From Streptomyces lydicus (GTDB lineage: Bacteria; Actinomycetota; Actinomycetes; Streptomycetales; Streptomycetaceae): 64,000 bases of DNA. Below, piece after piece: positions 41,755 through 52,695 of the stretch. Position 1 is the stretch's first letter. Each line of letters begins with the position of its first letter. The notes under the pieces are model-generated. The model was not told where the DNA came from, did not search any database, and saw only the letters and a list, made by a program, of their open reading frames with translations. The translations under genes and the position numbers were made by a program. The stretch covers positions 6,200,001 to 6,264,000 of the forward strand of contig NZ_RDTE01000003.1 in the NCBI RefSeq assembly GCF_004125265.1. Reading direction: 5' to 3'.

Positions 41755-42903
41755 ATGACTCTGCTGCAGATCGGTCCGCATACGGTGCAGCCGCCCGTGG
41801 TGCTCGCGCCCATGGCCGGGATCACCAATGCCCCGTTCCGGACGCTGTGCCGGGAGTTCAGCGGCGGCAAGGGCCTCTTCGTCAGCGAGATGATCACGAC
41901 GCGGGCGCTGGTCGAGCGCAACGAGAAGACCATGCAGCTGATCCACTTCGATGAGACCGAGAAGCCGCGTTCGATCCAGCTGTACGGCGTCGACCCGGAC
42001 ACCGTCGGCAAGGCCGCCCGCATGATCGCGGAAGAGGACCTCGCCGATCACATCGACCTGAACTTCGGCTGCCCGGTCCCCAAGGTGACCCGTAAGGGCG
42101 GCGGCTCGGCGCTGCCGTACAAGCGGAACCTGCTGCGCTCGATCCTGCGCGAGGCGGTGGCGAACGCGGGGGCCCTGCCGGTCACGATGAAGATGCGCAA
42201 GGGCATCGACGACGACCACATCACCTTCCTCGACGCGGGGCGGATCGCCGCCGAGGAGGGCATCACGGCGATCGCCCTGCACGGGCGGACCGCGGCCCAG
42301 CACTACGGCGGCACCGCCGACTGGGACGCCATCGCGCGCCTGAAGGAGCATGTCCCGGAGATCCCGGTGCTCGGCAACGGCGACATCTGGTCGGCCGACG
42401 ACGCGCAGCGGATGATGCGGGAGACCGGCTGCGACGGGGTGGTCGTCGGGCGCGGGTGCCTGGGACGGCCCTGGCTGTTCGGCGATCTGGTCGCCGCCTT
42501 CGAGGGCACGGGTGCCGGGGGCGACGCCTCCCAGGGGTACGCGCAGCCCACGCTCAAGGAGGTCGCGGCGGTGATGCTGCGGCACGCCACCCTGCTCGGC
42601 GAGTGGATCGGCGACGAGAAGCGCGGAGTGATCGACTTCCGTAAGCATGTCGCCTGGTACACCAAGGGCTTCTCGATCGGCTCCGAGATGCGCCGCGGCC
42701 TGGCGGTGACCTCCTCGCTCGACGAGCTGGACGCGCTGCTGTCGGAGCTGGACCTGGACCAGCCGTGGCCGGTGGGCGCGGACGGCCCGCGCGGCCGCAC
42801 CTCCGGCCGCAACCGCGTCGTCCTGCCGGACGGCTGGCTGGACGACCCCTACGACTGCGCGGGCGTGGACGCCGACGCGGAGCTGGACACGTCGGGCGGC
42901 TGA
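41755..42903 (+). CDS. dusB: tRNA-dihydrouridine synthase (DusB-type)
   Basis: 382 residues, FMN-dependent enzyme reducing uridines in tRNA. Motifs: LAPMAGITNAPFRTLCREF, NFGCPVPKVTRKGGGSAL with the catalytic Cys, ALHGRTAAQHYGGTADW, and VVVGRGCLGRPWLF. ATG 41755; the 5' region contains short GCCGAAGGAA-type repeats, one of which provides AAGG near the start. C-terminal helical RNA-binding domain present. Confidence 0.95.
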   Translation: MTLLQIGPHTVQPPVVLAPMAGITNAPFRTLCREFSGGKGLFVSEMITTRALVERNEKTMQLIHFDETEKPRSIQLYGVDPDTVGKAARMIAEEDLADHIDLNFGCPVPKVTRKGGGSALPYKRNLLRSILREAVANAGALPVTMKMRKGIDDDHITFLDAGRIAAEEGITAIALHGRTAAQHYGGTADWDAIARLKEHVPEIPVLGNGDIWSADDAQRMMRETGCDGVVVGRGCLGRPWLFGDLVAAFEGTGAGGDASQGYAQPTLKEVAAVMLRHATLLGEWIGDEKRGVIDFRKHVAWYTKGFSIGSEMRRGLAVTSSLDELDALLSELDLDQPWPVGADGPRGRTSGRNRVVLPDGWLDDPYDCAGVDADAELDTSGG

Positions 42904-42920
42904 CGCCGGCCCCTGGTGCA

Positions 42921-42962
42921 CGGCCCGGCATCTCCCCCCCGTGTGGCGGAGGTGCCGGGCCC
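42921..42962 (+). terminator. dusB terminator
   Basis: CGGCCCGGCATCTCC (42921-42935) pairs with GGAGGTGCCGGGC (42948-42960) with one G-T pair, followed by CTTTCG. Confidence 0.7.
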
Positions 42963-43157
42963 GCTTTCGTACCGAAGCCGAGGTGCGCCCACTCGGAGGC
43001 ACGCCTCAGGTGTGCGGGGCGTGTCGGCGGGCGGACGATCCTCACCCGCCGCTACCGTTTGAGTCCATTTTGAGGCCATATAGGCACTGGGTGTCACCTG
43101 CCGGGTGCATGCGGGCGCCGGGCACCTACGGACCGGGCGGAAGCGGGGGGAGCTGTT

Positions 43158-43739
43158 GTGGTGAGCGGGCGCCGTTCCCTCGCGGATACGGAGAAGGCGG
43201 TCCAGGCCAGACTCGGTGAGACCCCCGTCCCCGTCTGTCATGAGCGGATGGCCGCGGTCGCGAGCCTCTACCGTGCCGCGGCCGCCGTACGGCAGTACTT
43301 CGAGAACTCCGTATTGCGCGACGCCGAGCTGTCCTGGACCTCCTTCGTCGTGCTGTGGGTGGTCTGGATCTGGGGCGAGCGGGAGACGTGGCGGGTCGCC
43401 GAGGACGCGGGCATCTCCAAGGGCACGCTCACCGGCGTCGCCCGCACGCTCCAGGGCCGCGGCCTGCTGGAGCGCAGGACCCATCCGGCCGACGGGCGGC
43501 TCGCCCTGCTGTCCCTTACCCCCGAGGGCGAGCGGCTGATGATCAGGGTCTTCCCGGAGTTTCACACCGAGGAAGCCTTTGTCACCGAGGCCCTGAGCGA
43601 CGACGAGGCGCTGGACCTCGCGGATCTGCTGGGCCGGATCGTGCTGCAGGTCGAGACCCGGGGCGCGGAGCGGCGCCTGGAGCTGCTGGACGGCCAGGAC
43701 CCCCGGCCGCGACGGAGCGGACGCCGGGCCAAGGGGTGA
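43158..43739 (+). CDS. MarR-family regulator
   Basis: 193 residues with a MarR winged helix (SWTSFVVLWVVWIWGERETWRVAEDAGISKGTLTGVARTLQGRGLLERRTHPADGRLALLSLTPEGE). Starts at GTG 43158 or 43161 after GGGGGGAG. It lies between dusB and ppdK with no obvious target beside it; the dyads upstream of ppdK are candidates. Confidence 0.92.
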   Translation: MVSGRRSLADTEKAVQARLGETPVPVCHERMAAVASLYRAAAAVRQYFENSVLRDAELSWTSFVVLWVVWIWGERETWRVAEDAGISKGTLTGVARTLQGRGLLERRTHPADGRLALLSLTPEGERLMIRVFPEFHTEEAFVTEALSDDEALDLADLLGRIVLQVETRGAERRLELLDGQDPRPRRSGRRAKG

Positions 43740-44098
43740 GAGGGGCCAGGGGAGGCGAGGGAGGCGAGGGGCGGTCGATAGCCGTGGGGCGAGAACTTGG
43801 CCCGATGGCGACGCCCGGATCCGCCGGCCGCAGGGGACCGGGTGCGTGTCCCGGTCGATGTCTTCCGTGAACGGGTCGTCGAGCGAGAGGCTGAAGAGGT
43901 CCAAATGATGGGACCCGGTCACACATGAGCGCGTGATTCTCGCCACCCCTGATAGGGGTTGCGCTCAGATGAGCGCTACCGATGGGGCTCCATCTCTCCA
44001 ATGGTGGCACCGGGTGCCATGCGTCATGTGTTCGAAGGATTACGCCATCCGTTGCTCTGAGTAGCATACAAAGCTGTTTTGACTGCGTAGCGGAGTGA

Positions 44099-44131
44099 TG
44101 CATTCAGGTAATGAAGTTACGCCCGAATGCA
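44099..44131. promoter_or_regulatory. Nested inverted repeat upstream of ppdK
   Basis: TGCATTCAGG (44099-44108) and CCCGAATGCA (44122-44131) flank an inner GTAA...TTAC dyad (44108-44120), with GTGA/TCAC further out. Confidence 0.55.
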
Positions 44132-44171
44132 TGATCACTTTCGATCCAGTGGCGGACGGCTGGTTACGCAC

Positions 44172-44194
44172 GTATGTCGACCAAGTGGACGTAC
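44172..44194. promoter_or_regulatory. 23-bp palindrome close to ppdK
   Basis: Arms GTAnGTCnAC and GTnGACnTAC around 3 bases, 67 bases before the ppdK start; a likely repressor site or RNA structure. Confidence 0.5.
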
Positions 44195-44260
44195 CCATGC
44201 GCCTTCGATCTGGGTATGTTCCTCGCCGTCAGGGCAGCCCGTCGGCGAGGAGTCAGTGCC

Positions 44261-46996
<2,736 letters not shown>

Positions 46997-47138
46997 CCGC
47001 ACCGGGGGCGGTGAGCGCCACTGCCCCCACCGGTCACCAGGGGCGCCGAGTGCGCCCGCGGTGGCATGAAAGACCCACCGGAGCCCGGCAGTACGGGCCC
47101 TACCCTCAGCCGCCCGGCTGTCGGCTCCGGCACCCCAA

Positions 47139-47171
47139 GAGGGCGGCACCTGTGCGGAGGTGCCGCCCTCG
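47139..47171 (+). terminator. ppdK terminator, copy 1 of a duplicated hairpin
   Basis: A perfect 13-bp stem (GAGGGCGGCACCT at 47139-47151 with 47158-47170), loop GTGCGG. The same 33 bases recur exactly at 48973-49005. Confidence 0.85.
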
Positions 47172-47517
47172 GTCTTTGGTCCGCGGACGCGCGTCCGCGG
47201 TGGACCGGTGTCTCCGCGGTGCGGCGGTGACGCAACGCCCGTGCACCGCCGGGCAGTTGAAGAAGGGGCGAAGCCGGTCGCGGGCCGACCGGGCGGTCCC
47301 GTTGGTTAGATCACAGAAAAACCTGCGGCAAAGAGGGCAACTGCCGGGTATTGCCCCGATTTACCCGCCGGGGGCGAGGGTGGGAGTACTCGTACCAAGC
47401 AATTTTTTCGTTGCCCTTAGGCCTTATATCGGTCATAAGATCCCAGGCATCCCGCACGCCTGAGCGCTCTGCCCACGCGGCGGATTCCCTTCTCTTTGAC
47501 CAGGAATAAGGTCTCCA
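47172..47517 (+). promoter_or_regulatory. Upstream region of the surface-protein gene
   Basis: No gene seen. An AT-rich segment at 47398-47445 contains TTGCCC (47411-47416) and TAAGAT (47436-47441), a possible promoter with a long spacer, preceded by GCAATTTTTTCGTTGC, a small hairpin. Confidence 0.4.
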
Positions 47518-48813
47518 GTGAACCTTCGCCGTACCCTCGCGACCGCAGCCGTCGCCGCTGTGACCGCGCCTGTGGTCCTGCTCTCCGCGGGCTCCGCCTT
47601 CGCCGACACCAAGGCCCCGGCGCAGACGCAGCAGAAGCCGACCTACGCGGAACTGAAGAAGGCCGCCGACGACGCGAACAAGGCGTACGAGGACGCGGTC
47701 GCCGCCGAGAAGGCCGGCCGCGAGAAGATCAAGACCACCATGGAAGCCCTGGACCAGGACTCCCACCCGCTCAAGGCGGCCTACCTCGCCGCGGACAAGG
47801 CGGCCAAGGCTGCCGACGCCGACAAGACCGCCGCCGACAAGGCCGTCGAGGACGCCAAGGCCGCGCTGGGCGCAGCCCAGGACGAGGCAGGGAAGGCCAA
47901 GGCCCAGGAGGTGCTGAGCGCCGCCGAGGCCGAAGCCAAGACCGCCGCCGATGCCAAGGCGGACGCGGACGCCAAGCGCAAGGCGGCCAGGGACGCATGG
48001 GACGACGCCCAGGTCGCGGCGTTCCGGGAGTGGAACAAGGTCCTGACCGCCTCGGCCGAGGCCCGCAAGGCCAAGGACGCGGCCGACCAGGCGCTCGCCG
48101 CTGCCGGCGCCTGCGTACGCGTGCCGGGCCTGACCGTCCTCGCGAACCGCCTGCCCGCGAAGGTCGTCGCCGGGACCACGGTCGACTTCTCGTTCACCGT
48201 GGCCAACGCCACCGACCGCACGCTGGACGTGGACCCGCTGGTGTTCTTCCGCCTGGACGCCAAGGACCAGGAGCAGCACTTCATGAAGGTGCAGTGGGCC
48301 GACGGCTCCGGCTGGCGCGAGCTGGACTCGACGGAGGGTCCCTCCCACATTGCCTCCGTCAAGGGCATGAAGCCCGGCGCCCGCACCGAGGTGAAGATGC
48401 GGATGACGCTCGAAAAGAAGGCCCCGGCCATCGATGCCTTCGCCCTCCTCGCGGGTGACGCCTCCGACGCGTACAACCCGTGTGTCCACGGCCCCATGAA
48501 CCGCTACGTCTTCAAGGTGCTGCCGGCCGGCAGCAAGCCCGGCACGGTCGGCGCGGCGAAGCCCGGCAAGGTCGAGGACAAGGACCGCCCGAAGCCGAAG
48601 TCGAAGCCGGGCGCGCGGAACGGTTCCCCGGCCTCCGCCGGCTCCACCGCCTCCGCCCAGCCGGCGTCGGCCGCCACCGGCGGCAGCCTCGCCGCGACGG
48701 GTACGTCGCCCGACGTGCCGCGGCTCGGCCTCGTCGGCGGCGCCGCCGTGCTGCTCGGCGGCGGGGCGGTCTTCGCCGTGCGCCGTCACCGCGGTGCCCG
48801 GGGCACCAACTGA
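47518..48813 (+). CDS. Secreted, sortase-anchored coiled-coil protein (LAATG)
   Basis: 431 residues. Sec signal peptide (residues 1-29, ending AFA-DT), an Ala/Lys/Asp-rich coiled coil (about 40-190), a beta-rich domain (about 195-335: CVRVPGLTVLANRLPAKVVAGTTVDFSFTVANATDRTLDVDPLVFFRL...), a Lys/Pro-rich linker, and a C-terminal sorting signal: LAATG (391-395), hydrophobic helix, RRHRGARG tail. LAxTG is the motif used by class E sortases in Streptomyces, so the protein should be linked to peptidoglycan. GTG 47518 follows AAGG. Function unknown; structural or adhesive role is inferred. Confidence 0.88.
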   Translation: MNLRRTLATAAVAAVTAPVVLLSAGSAFADTKAPAQTQQKPTYAELKKAADDANKAYEDAVAAEKAGREKIKTTMEALDQDSHPLKAAYLAADKAAKAADADKTAADKAVEDAKAALGAAQDEAGKAKAQEVLSAAEAEAKTAADAKADADAKRKAARDAWDDAQVAAFREWNKVLTASAEARKAKDAADQALAAAGACVRVPGLTVLANRLPAKVVAGTTVDFSFTVANATDRTLDVDPLVFFRLDAKDQEQHFMKVQWADGSGWRELDSTEGPSHIASVKGMKPGARTEVKMRMTLEKKAPAIDAFALLAGDASDAYNPCVHGPMNRYVFKVLPAGSKPGTVGAAKPGKVEDKDRPKPKSKPGARNGSPASAGSTASAQPASAATGGSLAATGTSPDVPRLGLVGGAAVLLGGGAVFAVRRHRGARGTN

Positions 48814-48857
48814 CGCCCGGCACCGACTGACGCCCGGCACCGACTGACTCCGGGCGC
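48807..48857. repeat. 17-bp repeat at the end of the surface-protein gene
   Basis: Three copies of ACTGACGCCCGGCACCG-like sequence, the first including the stop codon. Confidence 0.7.
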
Positions 48858-48897
48858 CAGCCGGCCGCAGGCTCCCACTGACCCCAGGCACCGAACA

Positions 48898-48928
48898 GGG
48901 CCCGCATCCGAGTGCTGGATGCGGGCCC
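48898..48928 (+). terminator. Terminator hairpin after the surface-protein gene
   Basis: A perfect 12-bp stem (GGGCCCGCATCC at 48898-48909 with 48917-48928) and a 7-base loop. Confidence 0.8.
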
Positions 48929-48972
48929 GTGCCAGATCCTGTCTGTGTGGCATCTTCGCAGGTCAGAATGGC

Positions 48973-49005
48973 GAGGGCGGCACCTGTGCGGAGGTGCCGC
49001 CCTCG
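48973..49005 (+). terminator. Terminator, copy 2 of the duplicated hairpin
   Basis: Identical over 33 bases to 47139-47171, here followed by CTTTTTCC. The gap 48814-49290 otherwise holds no gene. Confidence 0.85.
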
Positions 49006-49290
49006 CTTTTTCCGGACTCCCCCCTCGGGAGCTGCCGTCACCCCGGTCGGCGCGGGGTGCGGCCTTCAGCGGGGCCGGCGAGCGGCCGGGTGGTTGCCCA
49101 TCACCCCCCACGGGATCGAGCAATCCGGTCCGTTCGCACCGCCGCTGAATTGAGTACAAGCTTTCCTCCACCCGGCCCGGTGGCGCGACCACTTTCAAGT
49201 CTGGCCAAAAGGGCATGGTGACCGCACGTGTTGGCGTGCATACTCAGGCGTGCCGGGGGCCGACTGAGGAAACCAGAGGTGGGGGTTTCG

Positions 49291-50292
49291 GTGTTACGCG
49301 TCCATTTCAGTGGACTCGATCTGGCCCGTGTGCGCATTGCGGCACGCCCGGACGCACTGTGGGAGACCGTCCTGAGCTTTCACCGGCTGCGCGACCGACG
49401 GGACGATTCGGCGTTCGGCAAATGGCGATCGGAAACGCGCGGAAGGTTGAATGGCGAAGCGCGACTGCTGGCGCCGCTCGTGCCCACCCGCGGGTATTTT
49501 CCCGATTTCCTGACGCCCGCCGAAGGGCTCCTCGGCATGACCGACGCGCTCGCCGCGCTGCGCGAGACGCCGTCCGCCCGGCTGCACGAGGAACTGTCCC
49601 GGCTCTCCACGGCCACCCGCCCGTTCCCTTCGTGGATACGGGCGATGGCCGAGGGCGACACCCGTGCCCTCGGCCGGCTCGCCGGGATCCTCCAGCGCTA
49701 TTACGAGGCGGCCGTCGCCCCGTACTGGCCGCGCGTCCAGTGCCGTATCGAGGCCGACCGGGCCGCCCGCGGCAGGGCACTGCTCGACGGCGGCGCGGAC
49801 CGGCTGCTCGCCTCGCTCCCGCCGATGATGCGCTGGCGCCCGCCCGTACTGGAGGCCGACTATCCGGTCGACCGCGATCTCCACCTCGGCGGCCGGGGGC
49901 TGTTGCTGCTGCCGTCGTACTTCTGCCGCCGCACCCCGGTCACCTTCCACAACACGGAGCTGACGCCGGTGCTGGTCTACCCCGTGGAACACCCGGCGCC
50001 GCGGCTCACCCCGCCGGTGCCGCCGGAACGTTCCCTCGGCCGGCTCGTCGGCCAGACCCGTTCCGCGATACTCCAGGGCGTCGGCGTCGGCTGCACCACC
50101 AGCGAACTCGCCCGCCGCGCCGATGTCTCGCTGGCCTCCGCCAGCCAGCATGCGACGGTGCTCCGCGATGCCGGCCTGCTGGTCACCCTGCGGCAGGGCA
50201 ACGCGGTACTGCACACCCTCACCCCGCTGGGGGCGGCCCTGCTGCGCGGTGCGCGTCCGGCGGAAGCGGCGGCGTACGAACGGCTGGGGTGA
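49291..50292 (+). CDS. ArsR-like winged-helix regulator with N-terminal DUF5937-like domain
   Basis: 333 residues. N-terminal domain (VLRVHFSGLDLARVRIAARPDALWETVLSFHRL...) as in proteins with DUF5937, and a C-terminal ArsR-type helix-turn-helix (RSAILQGVGVGCTTSELARRADVSLASASQHATVLRDAGLLVTLRQGNAVLHTLTPLG). No metal-binding cysteine motif is seen, so it is probably not a metal sensor. GTG 49291 gives the family N-terminus; GTG 49279 and further upstream ATG are alternatives. Confidence 0.85.
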   Translation: MLRVHFSGLDLARVRIAARPDALWETVLSFHRLRDRRDDSAFGKWRSETRGRLNGEARLLAPLVPTRGYFPDFLTPAEGLLGMTDALAALRETPSARLHEELSRLSTATRPFPSWIRAMAEGDTRALGRLAGILQRYYEAAVAPYWPRVQCRIEADRAARGRALLDGGADRLLASLPPMMRWRPPVLEADYPVDRDLHLGGRGLLLLPSYFCRRTPVTFHNTELTPVLVYPVEHPAPRLTPPVPPERSLGRLVGQTRSAILQGVGVGCTTSELARRADVSLASASQHATVLRDAGLLVTLRQGNAVLHTLTPLGAALLRGARPAEAAAYERLG

Positions 50293-50353
50293 GCGGCGCC
50301 GGGCACGCTTCCGGGCGCGTGGGGCACGTCGTGCCGGGCGCCGGGGGCGCCCT

Positions 50354-50416
50354 GCGGCAAGTCGGGCTCCGGGTGCGGCAAGTCGGGCTCCGGCTGCCGC
50401 GAGTCCGGCTCCGGCT
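50354..50416. repeat. 21-bp tandem repeat, three copies
   Basis: Units at 50354, 50375 and 50396, consensus GCGGCAAGTCGGGCTCCGGCT, in the convergent gap before the TauD-type gene. Confidence 0.85.
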
Positions 50417-50466
50417 GCCGCCCCTCAGGTGCCTCCTGGCGGGCGGCGGATACGCCGGGCCCGCGA

Positions 50467-51426
50467 TCAGTAGGGGCGGTCGCCCGCGATGGCGACCCGT
50501 TCGGCGACCCGGCGATGCATTCCGTAGTCGTTCACCGCGTAGTGCTGGGTGGCACGGTTGTCCCAGAACGCGAGGTCCCCCGCCTGCCAGCGCCACCGCA
50601 CCTGAAACTCCGGCACCTGCGCCTGCTGGAACAACACGCGCAACAGCCGGTCGCTCTCCGCCTCCTCCAGGCCCACGATCCGGGTGGTGAAGGAGGCGTT
50701 GACGAACAGCATCCGCCGCCCGGTCTCCGGGTGCCGGCGCACCACCGGATGCTCGACCGGAGGGAACTGCTCCTGAAATGGCGCCAGTTGAAAGGCGGAG
50801 TAGAAGCGCGCGAAACCCGGGAGATAGTCGTGCACCGCCCGCGCCTCATTGACCCGTGCCCGGATTTCCGGCGGCAAATTGTCGTATGCCGCGGCCATAT
50901 CGGCCCACAGGGTGTCCCCGCCCGCGGGCGGCACCTCCCGCAGTTGCAACACCGCACCCAGCGCCGGGCGTTCGCGGAACGTGACATCCGTGTGCCATAC
51001 GTTCTCGAACGTCGGGACCCCGCCGGCCGCCTTGTCGAAGCGCACCACATCCTTCGAATCGCCCCACGCCAGCAACGGGTTGCTCTCCAGCTCGCCCCAA
51101 TTGCGCGCGAATTCGCGCTGGGCCGCGGAGCTCAGATGCTGCCCGCGGAAGAACAGCACCTTCCACTCCAGCAACGCCCGGTTCAGCTCCGCGCGCAGGC
51201 CGCCGGAGAGCGGACGGGACAGGTCCAGCCCGCGGATTTCGGCCCCGATGGTGGCCGCTTGCGGCACGACCTCGAAGCGCTCGTACGGCCGGTCCTCCCA
51301 GTCGTCGGGGGTGCGGCGCAGGACGCGGTGCCCTTCGTGCAGGCCGTCGGCGGGGATGCGGTGGGGGCGCAGGGCGGGGGTGGGCACGGGAGCGGGGGAA
51401 GCCGTGGAACCGGCGAGCGTCGTCAA
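50467..51426 (-). CDS. TauD/TfdA-family Fe(II)/2-oxoglutarate dioxygenase
   Basis: 319 residues. Facial triad residues are visible as HxD in WHTDVTF and distal His in ATQHYAVND; the 2-oxoglutarate-binding Arg is in HRRVAERVAI. Family members oxidise taurine, alkylsulfates or small acids; the substrate here is unknown and no sulfonate transporter adjoins. The start is a TTG (51426) with a very good AGGAGG site five bases upstream; no ATG gives the conserved N-terminus. Confidence 0.9.
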   Translation of the reverse strand: MTTLAGSTASPAPVPTPALRPHRIPADGLHEGHRVLRRTPDDWEDRPYERFEVVPQAATIGAEIRGLDLSRPLSGGLRAELNRALLEWKVLFFRGQHLSSAAQREFARNWGELESNPLLAWGDSKDVVRFDKAAGGVPTFENVWHTDVTFRERPALGAVLQLREVPPAGGDTLWADMAAAYDNLPPEIRARVNEARAVHDYLPGFARFYSAFQLAPFQEQFPPVEHPVVRRHPETGRRMLFVNASFTTRIVGLEEAESDRLLRVLFQQAQVPEFQVRWRWQAGDLAFWDNRATQHYAVNDYGMHRRVAERVAIAGDRPY

Positions 51427-51571
51427 CTGGTCCTCCTGGTCGGGGAGAGAGGGAGGTGGCGGGTGGGACGGAGGGGAGGGGCGTCGTGTGCCTGGCCGGG
51501 GGATCGCGGTGCGGCCACGGCGGACGCGGTCGTCGGACGGACCGCTGCCCGCCGCAGTTCCGGGCAAGAAC

Positions 51572-51690
51572 CCGTCAGTGCAGGTGGCCGTCAGCCCGTG
51601 AACCCGTCAGCGCAGGAAGCCGGCAGCGCCTGAAGCTGCCGGCGCGGGAAGCCGTCACCGCAGGAAGCCGTCAGGCCGTACAGGAACAAC
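51572..51690. repeat. Irregular CCGTCAGYGCAGG repeats
   Basis: The 426-base gap 51427-51852 contains decayed repeats of CCGTCA(G/C)(T/C)GCAGGAAG; no gene is apparent. Confidence 0.5.
51619..51643 (-). terminator. Hairpin downstream of the sugar ABC operon
   Basis: A perfect 9-bp stem (GCCGGCAGC at 51619-51627 with 51635-51643) and a 7-base loop, inside the repeat region. Confidence 0.5.
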
Positions 51691-51852
51691 CGGCCGGGGG
51701 AGATCCCACCCGGCCGCGGCGGCGCAGAAAGCTCAGGCCGCGGGGTGCGCACTCGCCGCGGGGGCCGCTCTCGCGCGGTGCCACCTCACGGAGGGTCGGG
51801 TGCGTGCTCATGCCACGCACCGTACTCCCTCCCGGCGGGTGGGCTCAATGCC

Positions 51853-52689
51853 TCAGTCGTCGATCCCGCTGCGTTCCACTCCCGCCACGATGTACCGCTG
51901 GAGCAGCAGGAAGACCACCACCAACGGGGCGATCGAGACCGCCGCGGCCACGAACAGCTCGTGCAGATTGAGGTTCTGCGCGGTGGTGAACGTCGACAGC
52001 GCCACCTGCACCGTCCAGGCCTCCTGGTCCTGCCCGATCACCAGCGGCCACAGGAACGCGTTCCAGGCACCGATGAAGACGATGGTGGCGACGGCGGCGA
52101 AGACCGGCCGGGCGTTGGGCACCACGATGCGCCAGTACGTCCGCCAGTAGCCGAGCCCGTCGACCCGTGCCGCGTCCTCCAGCTCTCTGGGGAAGCCCAG
52201 GAAGTACTGCCGGAAGATGAAGCAGGCGAACGCGCTGAACAGCGTCGGAATGACCAGACCCCGCAGGGAGGAGATCCATCCGAGCGACGACACCAGCACA
52301 AAGCTCGGTACGAACGTCACGGCCGCCGGGACCATCAGCGTCCCCAGGACCGCGTAGAAGACGACAGGGGCGTGCCGGTAGGGGATCCGGGCCAGGCCGT
52401 ACCCCGCGAGCGAGGCCAGCACGACCGTTCCGAGGGTCGTCGAGACCGCGATCAGCGTGGAGTTGAGCAGTGCCCGGCCCAGGGGGAGGTCCGGATCCCG
52501 GAAGACCTCGGTGAGATGTGACCACTGCAGCTCGTGCGGGAAGAACGTCCAGCCGGGGGCCGTGATCTCCCGTTCGGTGGCCAGCCCGTTGCGCACCAGC
52601 AGATAGAAGGGGATGAGGAACAGCAGCGCGAGGGTGATCACGGTGACGACCCGCAGCGCCCGCCCGGCTCTGGTCAGCGCGTCATGCAT
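51853..52689 (-). CDS. Carbohydrate ABC transporter permease (MalG type)
   Basis: 278 residues, six helices, with the EAA loop ELEDAARVDGLGYWRTYWRIVVPNARP that contacts the ATPase. It starts six bases after the MalF-type permease stop. Part of a solute-binding protein-permease-permease operon for sugar import. Confidence 0.94.
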   Translation of the reverse strand: MHDALTRAGRALRVVTVITLALLFLIPFYLLVRNGLATEREITAPGWTFFPHELQWSHLTEVFRDPDLPLGRALLNSTLIAVSTTLGTVVLASLAGYGLARIPYRHAPVVFYAVLGTLMVPAAVTFVPSFVLVSSLGWISSLRGLVIPTLFSAFACFIFRQYFLGFPRELEDAARVDGLGYWRTYWRIVVPNARPVFAAVATIVFIGAWNAFLWPLVIGQDQEAWTVQVALSTFTTAQNLNLHELFVAAAVSIAPLVVVFLLLQRYIVAGVERSGIDD

Positions 52690-52695
52690 CGGTGC

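Larger units (their letters stand above)
43740..44260. other. 521-base gap upstream of ppdK
   Basis: No convincing gene. From about 43940 the sequence becomes clearly richer in A and T than its surroundings, and it holds the two inverted repeats listed separately, the ppdK promoter and its GAGGAG ribosome-binding site (44247-44252). Confidence 0.6.

Noticed and set aside
43582..44103. Minus-strand frame covering the MarR gene end and the ppdK upstream gap
   Set aside because: No ribosome-binding site or recognisable domain, and it overlaps the MarR gene on the opposite strand.
47172..47517. Possible ydaO-type (c-di-AMP) riboswitch upstream of the wall protein
   Set aside because: I could not find the conserved ydaO core segments; only a small hairpin and AT-rich promoter-like sequence are visible.
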